DNA of 64,000 nucleotides from Chitinophagaceae bacterium UBA4407 (GCA_002390845.1 DGQT01000042.1:62001-126000), one strand, 5' to 3'. Positions 36,001 to 45,166 are shown, counted from the first letter of the stretch. The notes: generated by a model from the sequence alone, not told the origin. Numbers and translations are program-made.

Positions 36001-36687
36001 TTAAACTTCCGCCACAGCACTGTCAAACACATGCCCACGCTCGGTTTTCAGCATTCTCGAAGGATTTTTACTGATTACAATAAAGTCGTGTGTAGCCATA
36101 ATAATTGCCGTTCCGTAATCTTTACTGATCTGGAAAAGCAGGCCCATAATTTCATCGCTGGTTTCGGGGTCCAGGTTGCCGGTAGGCTCATCTGCAAGAA
36201 TTAATTTGGGTGAGTTCAATAAAGCACGGGCAATATCTATACGCTGCTGTTCGCCGCCGCTTAGCTCAAAAGGCATTTTAAAACCTTTGCTTTTAAGGCC
36301 CACTTTATCCAGCACATCGTTAATTTTTTCTTCCATTAATTTTTCATCTTTCCAGCCTGTGGCACGCAACACAAAGCGAAGGTTTTCGTGCACATTTCTA
36401 TCAGTCAATAATTGAAAATCCTGGAACACCACGCCAAGGTTCCTGCGCAGGAACGGTACTTTTTTCCAGTCCATTCCTTTTAAATCAAAACCGGCCACGC
36501 TTACTTCACCTTCTTTAAAAGGCAGTTCGCCGTAAAGCGTTTTAAGCAGGCTGCTTTTCCCTGTTCCTGTTTTACCTACAAGAAATACAAACTCGCCACG
36601 GTGCACGGTAAAATTTACATCCTTTAAAATAAGGTTGCTTCCCTGGTATATATTGGCGTTCCGTACTTGTACTACTGTTTCTTGCAT
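36001..36687 (-). CDS. ftsE: Cell-division ABC transporter ATP-binding protein FtsE-like
   Basis: 228 residues. Walker A GKTGTGKS (about 38-45), Q-loop VVFQDFQLL, signature LSGGEQQRIDIARALL, Walker B LILADEPTGNLD and the H-loop THD are all present. The DEPTGNLDPETS and LLxTLYGEL-like spacing match FtsE more than other small ABC ATPases. FtsE acts with FtsX at the septum to activate cell-wall hydrolases; ftsX is not adjacent, as usual in this phylum. An exact promoter box lies 17 bp upstream. Confidence 0.9.
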   Translation of the reverse strand: MQETVVQVRNANIYQGSNLILKDVNFTVHRGEFVFLVGKTGTGKSSLLKTLYGELPFKEGEVSVAGFDLKGMDWKKVPFLRRNLGVVFQDFQLLTDRNVHENLRFVLRATGWKDEKLMEEKINDVLDKVGLKSKGFKMPFELSGGEQQRIDIARALLNSPKLILADEPTGNLDPETSDEIMGLLFQISKDYGTAIIMATHDFIVISKNPSRMLKTERGHVFDSAVAEV

Positions 36688-36703
36688 ATTAAAAAGATGT
36701 TTG

Positions 36704-36711
36704 CAAATGTA
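36704..36711 (-). promoter_or_regulatory. Bacteroidota -7 promoter box of ftsE
   Basis: Minus-strand TACATTTG, exact TAnnTTTG, 17 bp before the ATG. Confidence 0.5.
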
Positions 36712-36740
36712 AAGTTAGACTATCAATTTTTGTGATTGAA

Positions 36741-37122
36741 TTTTTTGAGCCAGGTGGTGAGCGGAGTCGAACCATTGGTTTTTCATGGCATCGACTGTTG
36801 CCACGCTCGGTTCAAAGTTCCTCTTTCATGGCATCTATGAAAGGCGTGGCAGTTTACCCCTACGAGCGAAGTGGAACTCGGGGTCACTCACTTGTACGTT
36901 CATAACAATTTGGAACTTTGGTTCAAAACATTCAACCTGGTTTTGTTTGAAAAAGAACGTTTCAATATCATGCTGCATTTTTGCTAAAAGCATCTTTGCA
37001 AATTTTTAACCAGAAGATTGGTTGTAAAAAATATTCGCTATGGTAAAAGTTCAGCAAAGAATTGAACGTATAAGAGTGCGACGCAACAATGCTTCATACC
37101 TGATCTGCTGCCTGGCTCATAA
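36741..37122. repeat. Long composite repeat (gamma/beta left part, alpha right arm), copy 1
   Basis: T-tract and GAGCCAGG, ATGGCATCGACTG, TTGCCACGCTCGG, TTCCTCTTTCATGGCATC, GGGGTCACTCACTTGTACG; then about 130 bp of AT-rich sequence; then ATATTCGCTATGGTAAAAG and a right arm (AAGAGTGCGACGCAACAATG, GCCTGGCTCATAAC). Homologous in order to 40625-41028. This fills most of the 540-bp gap before the protease gene. Confidence 0.85.
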
Positions 37123-37229
37123 CAATAACTTCAGGTAACTTAAGCGCATTTTTCATTTGTTAAATAAAATAAATGGTTAGTTTTATATGCATTTTTTCCG
37201 GCAGCCTTTACTTTTAAAAACTTAATAAC

Positions 37230-40200
37230 TTGAAAACAAAAAGCTGCATTGCTAAACCAGTACTACTTGCATGTTTATTTATATGCTGTACGATAATTGC
37301 ATCAGCGCAGTACGCAACAGATTACACAAAAATTAAAAAACTGATTGCTAAAAATGTAAAAAGCCTTGGTTGGGTGGAGCATGACTTAAGCGAATACAGG
37401 GTTTCTTATTCGTACAACGATGCGCTGAGTAATATGTTATTGGTTTACCTGCAGCAAACTTACAAGGGCTACGATGTAAACCGGGCTATACAAACCGTAA
37501 CTATAAAAAACGACAGTTTAAATTATATTGCAGGCAAGCGTTTTAATACACATGCTGCTGCATTAAATACATACCAGGGCAAAGCTGCAGTTACTGCTAC
37601 AGATGCAGTAAAGGTGTCTTTGCAATATTTACACCTTCCTGCTTCAGCATTACTCATTCCCATTAATAGTGATGAGCATGCCACAGAAATAACATTTGTT
37701 AAAACTGCATTTGTACAAAACAATATTACAGCAAAGCTTTTATGGCAACCCGATGAACTGAACAATACATTGTTGCTTTGCTGGCAAATTCAAATACAAC
37801 CTGCGGGCTCAAACGATTTGTGGCTGATAAATGCAGATGCGATAAGCGCCCATATTCTGGGCAAAGAAAACCTTACTATAAAATGTGCATGGGATGCCTG
37901 TAATACAATGCCGGGTTGCGTTACAGGATTTTTGCCAGGAAACAATTCACAAGATTGCTACGGATTACTATCAGCCAATGTTATTAATTCGGCTGTTTAT
38001 AATGTTATAAAATTTCCCGCTGCAAGCCTGTCACATACAGGTGGCAAACCAACACTCGATACAAATCCATGGGAGCACATACCTAATGGAAACGGGGCTA
38101 ACCCATTTAATTGGAATGAAGACAACCTGCAGTCTTACAACAGCACTCAAGGAAACAATGTGCTGGCGCAGGAAGATGTAAAAGGCACAAATTATGATGG
38201 CAGCAGTGCAAAATCATCCACACTGTTGCCCAACTTAACTTTCAATTTTGCTTTTGACAGTACCAAAGAACCTACGGACTCTTCAAATCAACGCTTTGCT
38301 ATTACCAATCTTTTTTACTGGAATAATATCATGCACGATATTTCTTACCTGTATGGTTTTAATGAAGCTGCCGGAAATTTTCAGCAAAGCAATAACGGTA
38401 AACCCGGCCTGGGCAATGATTTTGTTTATGCAGACGCACAGGATGGCTCCAGCGCTAACAGCGCTTCTTTTATTATTACTCCCGATGGTACAAGCCCAAG
38501 GATGCAGTTAGGCCTTTTTAACGGCTTGTCAAAAAGGGATGCCTCTTTAGACAATGAAGTAATTTGCCATGAATACACGCATGGAATTACTAACAGGATA
38601 GTAGGTGGGCCTTCTTCCGTAACCTGTTTACAGAATGATGAGCAAATGGGAGAAGGATGGAGCGATTATTTCGCTTTAATGGTTACCACAAACTGGGCAA
38701 CGGCACAACCGGGCGATGGTATAAAAAAGCGCAGCATTGCTACTTATTCCCTTGGGCAAACCCCAGATGGCCCCGGTGTAAGGATCCATCCGTATTCTAC
38801 AGATATGGGCATAGACCCATGGACCTATGCAGACCTTCCAAATGTTCCTGCCCCAGGTGGCTATCCGGATGCCCATGCAGTAGGAGAAATCTGGTGTTCG
38901 GTACTTTGGGATATAACATGGGCATTAATAAATGAAGAAGGTATTAGCACAGATATTTATAATACAAGCGGTACAGGCGGTAATATTATTGCTATGAAAT
39001 TGGTAAATACTGCCCTTAAATTAACACCCTGCAGCCCAGGTTTTCTGGATGCAAAAAAAGCGTTAATCCAGGCAGATAATGTGCTGTTCGGCCAAAAATA
39101 TGACTGTATTATAAAAGAATCATTTGCCCGTAGGGGAATGGGGGCTTATTTCGCGCAGGGTAGTTCGCTTTCTTATAAAGATGGAACGGCAGATTTTTCT
39201 GAACCTTTTTCTGCAAGGGTGTACATCAAAGCTAATGATGATACCGCTACAGAAGGTAGCCAGCTTACATACTCCCTTAATGCAAAAGGCGGTGCATGCG
39301 GGGGTATTGGCCATTACAAAATCACCGATACATTACCCCCGGAATTATCTTACAACAGCGGCGGCACTTATGATGAAACTACTAATACCGTAAGCTTTAA
39401 TAATATAGAACTGGGAAATTACGGAACAGACACGTTATACCTTACTGCTATAGTAAAAGGGGGAACTTATTATCCGCCGGTAGAACATATTGTTGAATCA
39501 GTTCCTGAGCCTTATATATCAGACAAATGGGTAACTTATAATATTGCTGGTGCCAATACCTTTACCGCCAACGAAAGGCCATACAGTGTGCCTTACGCTT
39601 TTTTTGTATATGATGCGGCTAAAAATTCTGTAAGTGTACTTGAAACAAAAGATTCATTTTTACTTACGGGTAAAAGCACTTTAAGCTTCTGGAATAATTA
39701 TACAACTGAAACCCTTTACGATGGCGGGGTAGTAGAAATTAGTACCGATAATGGTGCCACATGGGCCGATCTTGCTGATTACTTCATACAAAATGGCTAC
39801 GATACTACTATCTCTGCGCAATACGGTTCATACCTGGCCAACAGAAGAGCCTTTACCGGAAAATCAAACGGATATATACAATCTGTTGCCGACCTTACAA
39901 CATTCAAAGGGCTGTATGTAAAAATCAGGTTTATTTTTGCAACTGATAACGGAGGCGCCTCATACGGCTGGAATATTGATGATATTGTTTTTAAAAGCGA
40001 AGCCGCTATAGATAATAAATCCTCTATTTTCAATAATTCAGGCAACTTTGTTTTCGCATCTCATAGCATTACTTTACTTGCCCCTGGGGTACTTTCAGAA
40101 AAATGGGGATTGTTTACTGCCCAAAAGAATAATAACAATGCTGTTTTGCAGTGGCATTTTTTGCAGCCCAGTAATACCGCCGAATTTATTGTCGAAAGGT

Positions 40201-40616
40201 CTTCAGATGCCATACATTTTATAGCCATAGGCACGGTGAAGGCCGCTGCAAATGCGGGGGATTATTCGTTCACCGATCATCATCCATTACAGGCATTAAA
40301 TTATTATCGCATTAAACAGGTTGGCAGTAATGCTCATGTAGATTATTCTTTAATAAAGCAACTCAATTTTACAACTGTTGTAAATATACTTGTATCGCCA
40401 AATCCCGCAACAGATCTATTGTTCATCAACATTAATGGCAATATACAAACTGGCGGCACAGCTACACTTTACAGCATTACCGGGCATGTATTTAATACTT
40501 ATAATTTTAATGGCAATACTTCTGTGCTGCACCTGCCTAAATTAGCCCCGGGTATCTACTTTTTAAAAATTACCGGAACATCATTTACAACAACCCGTAA
40601 AATTATAATTGAATAA
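37230..40616 (+). CDS. Secreted M36 (fungalysin-like) metalloprotease with type IX sorting domain
   Basis: 1,128 residues from TTG at 37230; signal peptide ends near IIASAQ. A propeptide of FTP type covers about 25-200. The catalytic region has CHEYTHGITNR (HExxH with His447/Glu448/His451) and the third ligand in MGEGWSDYFALM (Glu475), matching family M36. A later beta-rich region with CGGIGHYKITD and FATDNGGASYGWNIDDI is a surface or adhesion-type module, and the last about 75 residues (VSPNPATDLLFI, LYSITGH, LAPGIYFLKIT) form a type A T9SS sorting domain. Predicted to be exported to the cell surface or medium and to degrade proteins. It is flanked by two direct copies of a long composite repeat. 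Confidence 0.95.
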   Translation: MKTKSCIAKPVLLACLFICCTIIASAQYATDYTKIKKLIAKNVKSLGWVEHDLSEYRVSYSYNDALSNMLLVYLQQTYKGYDVNRAIQTVTIKNDSLNYIAGKRFNTHAAALNTYQGKAAVTATDAVKVSLQYLHLPASALLIPINSDEHATEITFVKTAFVQNNITAKLLWQPDELNNTLLLCWQIQIQPAGSNDLWLINADAISAHILGKENLTIKCAWDACNTMPGCVTGFLPGNNSQDCYGLLSANVINSAVYNVIKFPAASLSHTGGKPTLDTNPWEHIPNGNGANPFNWNEDNLQSYNSTQGNNVLAQEDVKGTNYDGSSAKSSTLLPNLTFNFAFDSTKEPTDSSNQRFAITNLFYWNNIMHDISYLYGFNEAAGNFQQSNNGKPGLGNDFVYADAQDGSSANSASFIITPDGTSPRMQLGLFNGLSKRDASLDNEVICHEYTHGITNRIVGGPSSVTCLQNDEQMGEGWSDYFALMVTTNWATAQPGDGIKKRSIATYSLGQTPDGPGVRIHPYSTDMGIDPWTYADLPNVPAPGGYPDAHAVGEIWCSVLWDITWALINEEGISTDIYNTSGTGGNIIAMKLVNTALKLTPCSPGFLDAKKALIQADNVLFGQKYDCIIKESFARRGMGAYFAQGSSLSYKDGTADFSEPFSARVYIKANDDTATEGSQLTYSLNAKGGACGGIGHYKITDTLPPELSYNSGGTYDETTNTVSFNNIELGNYGTDTLYLTAIVKGGTYYPPVEHIVESVPEPYISDKWVTYNIAGANTFTANERPYSVPYAFFVYDAAKNSVSVLETKDSFLLTGKSTLSFWNNYTTETLYDGGVVEISTDNGATWADLADYFIQNGYDTTISAQYGSYLANRRAFTGKSNGYIQSVADLTTFKGLYVKIRFIFATDNGGASYGWNIDDIVFKSEAAIDNKSSIFNNSGNFVFASHSITLLAPGVLSEKWGLFTAQKNNNNAVLQWHFLQPSNTAEFIVERSSDAIHFIAIGTVKAAANAGDYSFTDHHPLQALNYYRIKQVGSNAHVDYSLIKQLNFTTVVNILVSPNPATDLLFININGNIQTGGTATLYSITGHVFNTYNFNGNTSVLHLPKLAPGIYFLKITGTSFTTTRKIIIE

Positions 40617-40624
40617 AATTCATT

Positions 40625-41028
40625 TACCAGGCTTATGTAATGATGGCATCGACTGTTGCCACGCTCGGTTCAAAGTTCCTCTTTCATGGCATCTATGATA
40701 GGCCTGGGAGTTTACCCCGACGAGCGAAGCGGAACTCGGGGTCACTCACTTGTACGTTCGGAACAATCTGGAACTTAGGCTCAAAACTTTCAGCGGCATT
40801 TTCTCTGCAAAAAATCGCTTCAATGCATTCCTGTATTTGTACAAAAATCATCTTCACAATTGTTTAACTAAAAAACTAGTTGTATAACTAAATAAGTAGT
40901 TGTATGTTTGACTAAGAATTTAGTTGTAGCAAATATTCGCTGCGGTAAAAGTTCAGATATAATCAGAACGTACAAGTGAGTGACACAACGAAAGTTCACT
41001 TCATATTCTAAAGTTGGTTTCATAAAAA
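40625..41028. repeat. Long composite repeat, copy 2, with beta right arm
   Basis: Same order as 36741-37122: ATGGCATCGACTG, TTGCCACGCTCGG, TTCCTCTTTCATGGCATC, GGGGTCACTCACTTGTACG, then unique sequence, ATATTCGCTGCGGTAAAAG and a beta right arm (GTACAAGTGAGTGACACAAC). The blaI operators at 40866-40925 lie inside its middle part. Confidence 0.85.
40866..40925 (+). promoter_or_regulatory. Three tandem BlaI-type operator palindromes
   Basis: AACTA-N6-TAGTT at 40866-40881, AACTA-N6-TAGTT at 40886-40901 and GACTA-N6-TAGTT at 40910-40925. Spacing is 20 and 24 bp and each is followed by GTA. They lie about 117 bp upstream of the blaI start, so the likely regulator is BlaI itself (inference). Confidence 0.65.
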
Positions 41029-41041
41029 ACAAAACTTACAC

Positions 41042-41410
41042 ATGAAAGAAGCAATGAAAACATTAACCAAAGCCGAAGAGCAGGTAATGCAGGTGCTCTG
41101 GAAAATTGAGAAAGGTTTTCTTAAAGATGTGATAGAAGGAATGCCCGACCCAAAGCCACACTCCAACACTGTTGCAACGCTACTTAAAATTCTGGTTGAC
41201 AAAAAATTTGTTGAAACAGAAACTTATGGCCGCATGCACCAGTATGAACCATTGGTAAGTAAAGAAGCCTATTCCAAAAACTCATTAAATGGTTTGGTGA
41301 AAGGCTATTTCGGCGGCTCATTTACAAAAGCCGTTTCGTTTTTGGTAGAAGAAAATAAGTTAAGCGTGGAGGAACTGGAATTATTATTACAACAACTTAA
41401 AAAGAAATAA
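41042..41410 (+). CDS. BlaI/MecI/CopY-family transcriptional repressor
   Basis: 122 residues. The winged-helix domain has LTKAEEQVMQVLWKIEKGFLKDVIEGM, KPHSNTVATLLKILVDKKFVE and HQYEPLVSKEAYSK, followed by a C-terminal dimerisation helix (VEELELLLQQLKKK). In known systems an M56 sensor protease triggers its inactivation; here an M56 gene begins 2 bp after its stop. Three palindromes upstream could be its binding sites. Confidence 0.95.
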   Translation: MKEAMKTLTKAEEQVMQVLWKIEKGFLKDVIEGMPDPKPHSNTVATLLKILVDKKFVETETYGRMHQYEPLVSKEAYSKNSLNGLVKGYFGGSFTKAVSFLVEENKLSVEELELLLQQLKKK

Positions 41411-41412
41411 TC

Positions 41413-43500
41413 ATGCTACAGATAATAGCTGTTTACCTGTTAAAGGTGTTGATTTGTTCCGCATTGTTGCTTACTTATTATTGGGCGGCATTGCGCAATA
41501 AACGCTTTCATTACTACAACCGTTTTTATTTACTGCTGGCCGTTGCATTAAGTTTTACAGTGCCGTTGCTTAACCTGCAATGGTTTAGTTTAATCAGTAA
41601 TAACACACAAGCTATTACGCTTTTAAATGTAATGTATGGAAAGGGTGAAGAAGATGTAACGCTTTCCAGCAAAGGCTTTCAGCTTAACTGGCAGGATATG
41701 GTTTCGATTGCTTCACTTGCCATTACCGTCTTTTTTCTTTTGGTGCTTACATTCAGGATTTTAAAAATCTACCAGATTAAACGAAGTTTCCCCGTAAGCA
41801 AAACAGATGAATTTGATTTCATTAATACAGACATAGAACAGGCACCTTTCTCCTTTCTAAAAAATATTTTCTGGCGCAGCGATATTTCACTGGATGAAAA
41901 AACAGGGCAGCAAATTTTACGTCACGAACTGGCGCATATAAAACAAAAACATACCTGGGATAAACTGTTTATGCAGATCGTGCTTGCCATATTCTGGATG
42001 AATCCTTTTTACTGGCTTATACAAAGAGAGCTTTACCTTATACACGAATTTATTGCAGATGAAAAAGCCGTGGAAGATAAAGATGCCAGTGCATTTGCTG
42101 CAATGTTGCTGCATGCGCATTACGGCAAATTTATGTTCGCACCTGCACAATCATTTTTTTACTCACCAATAAAACGAAGATTACTTATGCTTACCACTTC
42201 AAAAAAACCAAGCCACAGTTATGTACGCCGTTTAATGGCGTTGCCGTTGTTAATTTTTGTTGTTTGCCTCTTTGCATTCCGTCTGCACGAGGATAAAGCA
42301 ACGGTTTCAATTACAAAAGCAAATGCACCTTTTAAATTAGTGGTAGATGCCGGCCATGGCGGAAAGGATAACGGTGCAGTTGGTGTAAATGGCATTCTTG
42401 AAAAAGATATAAATCTCGCTGTTTCAAAAAAAATTAAACAACTGTCTGGTGACTATAAAATTGATGTTGTGCTTACAAGAGATGAGGATAAATATATGTC
42501 TCCTCAGGAAAAAGTACAGTTTGCCGAATCGCAAAATGCGAACGCCTTTATTTCTATGCATGTAAATGCAACAGAGCCAGGTAAAACAAAAGCTACTGAC
42601 CTGGGAATGGAGGTTTTTGTATCAAAGGAAAATGACCACTTTGGTGAAAGTAAATTATTAGGTTCGGCAGTATTACAAAGTCTTAAGAATAACTTTGAAG
42701 TAGCCACCTATCTTTCAGAAAGTAAAACTGGTATTTGGGTATTAAAGGCAAACACTTTACCGGCAATACTTGTAGAGCTTGGTTATATAGATAACAATAA
42801 TGATGCAGCAAACTTAACGAACGATAAAAAGATTGAGCAAATGGCCCGTAAGATTTTGGAAGGTATTGCCTTGTACGCCAACCATTCTTCAGAAGAAATA
42901 AAAGAACTTGATGTAAAGAAAGAAACAGCGCTTGCCGCAGACACAACAATTCCTGAAAAAAATACAGGCAAACCAATTGCTGGTAATTTACCAGATGGGC
43001 CGCTTTATATTGTTGATGGTAAAATGGTAAGCAAAAGCGAAGCTGATAGAATTAACCCCAAGGATATTAAAAGTGTGAATGTATTAAAAGGGGAAAGTGC
43101 AGCAGCAGCTTACGGTGATAAGGGTAAAAATGGCGTAGTTGAAATCACTACAAAAAATAAGGAAGACTATAAGTTAAGTTATAACGCAGCACTAAACCCA
43201 CCGAAATTCCCTGGCGGAAAAGACGGATGGTTAAAATACCTTCAAAAGAATTTAAATGCCAATGTGCCTGTTGATAATGGAGCCGTTATTGGAGAATATA
43301 AAGTTGTTGTTTCGTTTACAGTTGATAAAGATGGAACTGTTAGCGATGTTAAGGCAGAGAATGATCCGGGATTTGGGACTGCCGGTGAAGCAGTACGTTT
43401 AATAAAAACAGGCCCACAATGGTTACCGGCAACAGAGAAGGATATAAAAATAAAAGCCAAAACAAAACAGGAGATTACATTTTCTGTATCAGCAGGATAA
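41413..43500 (+). CDS. M56/BlaR1-type membrane protease fused to an N-acetylmuramoyl-L-alanine amidase and TonB-related C-terminus
   Basis: 695 residues in four parts. (1) Residues about 1-290: M56 membrane protease with four helices and zinc site HELAHIKQ (His171-Glu172-His175). (2) About 305-490: Amidase_3 with VVDAGHGGKDNGAVG (His315), GILEKDINLAV (Glu), SMHVNATEPGK (His) and ILVELGYIDN (Glu), all zinc and catalytic positions retained. (3) About 530-580: TonB-receptor plug-like segment (YIVDGKMVSKSEADRI, IKSVNVLKGESAAAAYG, GVVEITTK). (4) About 590-695: TonB C-terminal domain (FTVDKDGTVSDVKAEN). M56 proteins with plug and TonB parts are known in this phylum; an embedded amidase is unusual. 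Possibly links wall damage sensing to BlaI release (inference). Confidence 0.9.
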   Translation: MLQIIAVYLLKVLICSALLLTYYWAALRNKRFHYYNRFYLLLAVALSFTVPLLNLQWFSLISNNTQAITLLNVMYGKGEEDVTLSSKGFQLNWQDMVSIASLAITVFFLLVLTFRILKIYQIKRSFPVSKTDEFDFINTDIEQAPFSFLKNIFWRSDISLDEKTGQQILRHELAHIKQKHTWDKLFMQIVLAIFWMNPFYWLIQRELYLIHEFIADEKAVEDKDASAFAAMLLHAHYGKFMFAPAQSFFYSPIKRRLLMLTTSKKPSHSYVRRLMALPLLIFVVCLFAFRLHEDKATVSITKANAPFKLVVDAGHGGKDNGAVGVNGILEKDINLAVSKKIKQLSGDYKIDVVLTRDEDKYMSPQEKVQFAESQNANAFISMHVNATEPGKTKATDLGMEVFVSKENDHFGESKLLGSAVLQSLKNNFEVATYLSESKTGIWVLKANTLPAILVELGYIDNNNDAANLTNDKKIEQMARKILEGIALYANHSSEEIKELDVKKETALAADTTIPEKNTGKPIAGNLPDGPLYIVDGKMVSKSEADRINPKDIKSVNVLKGESAAAAYGDKGKNGVVEITTKNKEDYKLSYNAALNPPKFPGGKDGWLKYLQKNLNANVPVDNGAVIGEYKVVVSFTVDKDGTVSDVKAENDPGFGTAGEAVRLIKTGPQWLPATEKDIKIKAKTKQEITFSVSAG

Positions 43501-43539
43501 ATGTAATGCTTCGCTTTCTTTGCTCATAAGTATTCCTTA

Positions 43540-43599
43540 AGTACAAGAGTGCGACGCAACGAAAGCCTCATACGAATTAATTGGCTGGGCTCATAAAAA
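43540..43599 (+). repeat. Dispersed palindromic repeat, alpha-core right arm
   Basis: GTACAAGAGTGCGACGCAAC, AAAGCCTCATACG, GGCTGGGCTCATAAAAA. Confidence 0.9.
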
Positions 43600-43656
43600 T
43601 TTGTCGAGTTCAGAAACAATTAGCATTACACTGTACCTGTTTCAATTTTCAATGTG

Positions 43657-43664
43657 TAAATTTG
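43657..43664 (+). promoter_or_regulatory. Bacteroidota -7 promoter box of the sod gene
   Basis: TAAATTTG, exact TAnnTTTG, 42 bp before the ATG. Confidence 0.5.
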
Positions 43665-43706
43665 TTCTCTTCTAAAGCACATTTTAAATCTAAAAATTTT
43701 AATCGT

Positions 43707-44312
43707 ATGGCTTTTACTCTACCGGCTCTTCCTTATGCACACGACGCACTGGAGCCACATATTGACACGCTGACCATGCAAATTCACCATGGTAAACACC
43801 ACCAGGCTTACGTTGACAACCTGAACAAAGCAATTGCAGGCACCGAAAATGAAAACAAAAGTCTTGAAGAACTGGTAAAACATGCCGGTTCCATTTCTCC
43901 TGCTGTGCGCAACAATGGCGGTGGCCATTGGAATCACAGTTTCTTTTGGGAAAGCCTGGCACCCGGTGCAGGCGGTGCGCCAACCGGCGAACTTGGCGAT
44001 GCTATTACATCAGCATTTGGTTCTTTCAATGAATTTAAAACAAAGTTTGCAGCAGCAGGTGTCGGCCGTTTTGGTAGCGGCTGGGCATGGCTTATTGTTA
44101 AGGATGGTAAACTCGAAATTTCTTCAACACCCAACCAGGATAACCCAATCATGGAGATTGCCGATGTAAAAGGTACTCCCGTTCTTGGTGTTGATGTTTG
44201 GGAGCATGCTTATTATTTAAAGTACCAGAACAAAAGGCCCGATTATCTAGCCGCGATCTGGAACGTGATCAACTGGAATAAAGTTGCAGAGCGTTTTGCA
44301 GCAGCAAAATAA
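43707..44312 (+). CDS. Superoxide dismutase, Fe/Mn family
   Basis: 201 residues from the ATG at 43707; the frame extends upstream but without family residues. Metal ligands and neighbours are visible in HIDTLTMQIHHGKHHQAYVD, GGHWNHSFFWESLAP, GSGWAWL and DVWEHAYYLKYQNKRPDYL. Dismutes superoxide to peroxide and oxygen in the cytosol. Sequence alone does not settle Fe against Mn. Own promoter box and own terminator. Confidence 0.97.
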   Translation: MAFTLPALPYAHDALEPHIDTLTMQIHHGKHHQAYVDNLNKAIAGTENENKSLEELVKHAGSISPAVRNNGGGHWNHSFFWESLAPGAGGAPTGELGDAITSAFGSFNEFKTKFAAAGVGRFGSGWAWLIVKDGKLEISSTPNQDNPIMEIADVKGTPVLGVDVWEHAYYLKYQNKRPDYLAAIWNVINWNKVAERFAAAK

Positions 44313-44340
44313 TATTGATTGTAAAACTTTCTTATCTTCA

Positions 44341-44370
44341 AAGTCCCGCAATTTTTTGTGGGACTTTTTT
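44341..44370 (+). terminator. Terminator of the sod gene
   Basis: AAGTCCCGC pairs with GTGGGACTT, followed by seven T. Located 28 bp after the stop. Confidence 0.85.
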
Positions 44371-44385
44371 TATAAACCAAATGCA

Positions 44386-44985
44386 ATGAAAACAAATCTT
44401 ACTCTTTTAGTAGCCTGCACATTATTGTTTGCTGCCTGTAGCAGTCATGCCAAAAAAATTATCGTGTATGCGAATAACGATGCGGATATTAATCAGGAAA
44501 CAAAAGCAGTTGTTCAAAAAGATACAACAGGGCATTTAGATAAAACGATTGAGTATAACGGCTCAGATAAAGTTGCACTGACTGTAAAGACTTTTGCAGG
44601 CTCAACCATTACTCTTGAAATACCAGATGATGGTTACTACATTGCCAATCTAAAAGCCAAAGACACGATTATAGGTGGTTTTCAGAAATATTCAACACCT
44701 GAAGAAGCCAACAGGGTAATGAGCCAGGAACAGTTGCTGCACAATATTGATTCACTTAATCAAATGATACAGGGAATTAACGTAAGCGCAGCCAACCGAA
44801 CATTCTTTATTCTTCCGAATACGGTTGCAAAAATTACAACGAACACAGAAGCAACCATTGTTGGCCCATACCACAGGATGACTTCCATTGCAAAAGAAGG
44901 CGATAAAGAGCCTGAAGTGTACCGCTTTTACAGCATTAACGAAGTACGTGAAATGGTAAATAAATTAATGAAGCTTACAAAATAA
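44386..44985 (+). CDS. Putative lipoprotein of unknown function
   Basis: 199 residues from the ATG at 44386. Signal peptide and lipobox LLFAACSS (Cys at about residue 17). The rest alternates beta strands with charged loops (TVKTFAGSTITLEIPDDGYY, IVGPYHRMTS) and ends in a helix (INEVREMVNKLMKLTK). No family recognised. It is separated from sod by a terminator, so it probably has its own promoter. Confidence 0.75.
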   Translation: MKTNLTLLVACTLLFAACSSHAKKIIVYANNDADINQETKAVVQKDTTGHLDKTIEYNGSDKVALTVKTFAGSTITLEIPDDGYYIANLKAKDTIIGGFQKYSTPEEANRVMSQEQLLHNIDSLNQMIQGINVSAANRTFFILPNTVAKITTNTEATIVGPYHRMTSIAKEGDKEPEVYRFYSINEVREMVNKLMKLTK

Positions 44986-44992
44986 AGACAGG

Positions 44993-45164
44993 TTTTTTTG
45001 AGCCCCGCTTTGAGTCATTAATGAGGCTTCTGTTGCGTCGCACACTTGTACTGTATAATTTTCGGTCGACAGTTGACCGTCGACTGTCGACCGCTGTTCC
45101 GGACGTACAAGTGTGCGACGCAACAATGCCTCATATTTATTCCTAAAGCAGGGCTCAAAAAAAA
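44993..45164. repeat. Inverted pair of dispersed repeat arms, alpha and alpha (best-preserved copy)
   Basis: Left arm 44993-45051 and right arm 45105-45164 are near-perfect inverted copies: T7-GAGCCCCGC, ATGAGGC, TTGTTGCGTCGCAC-type core, GTAC. The 53-nt centre holds an additional perfect 10-bp palindrome (GGTCGACAGT at 45064-45073 with ACTGTCGACC at 45083-45092). It lies between two convergent genes. Confidence 0.95.
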
Positions 45165-45166
45165 TT

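Noticed and set aside
40866..40925. CRISPR array
   Set aside because: Three short palindromes without equal spacers of unique sequence and no cas genes; better explained as operators.
43581..43706. N-terminal extension of superoxide dismutase
   Set aside because: No family residues, and a promoter box lies inside it at 43657.
44993..45164. Repeat arms as classical Rho-independent terminators
   Set aside because: The T-tract precedes the stem on the strand leaving the gene, the spacing is too long, and arms also lie in divergent gaps; real terminators (1321, 44341, 60319) are separate structures.
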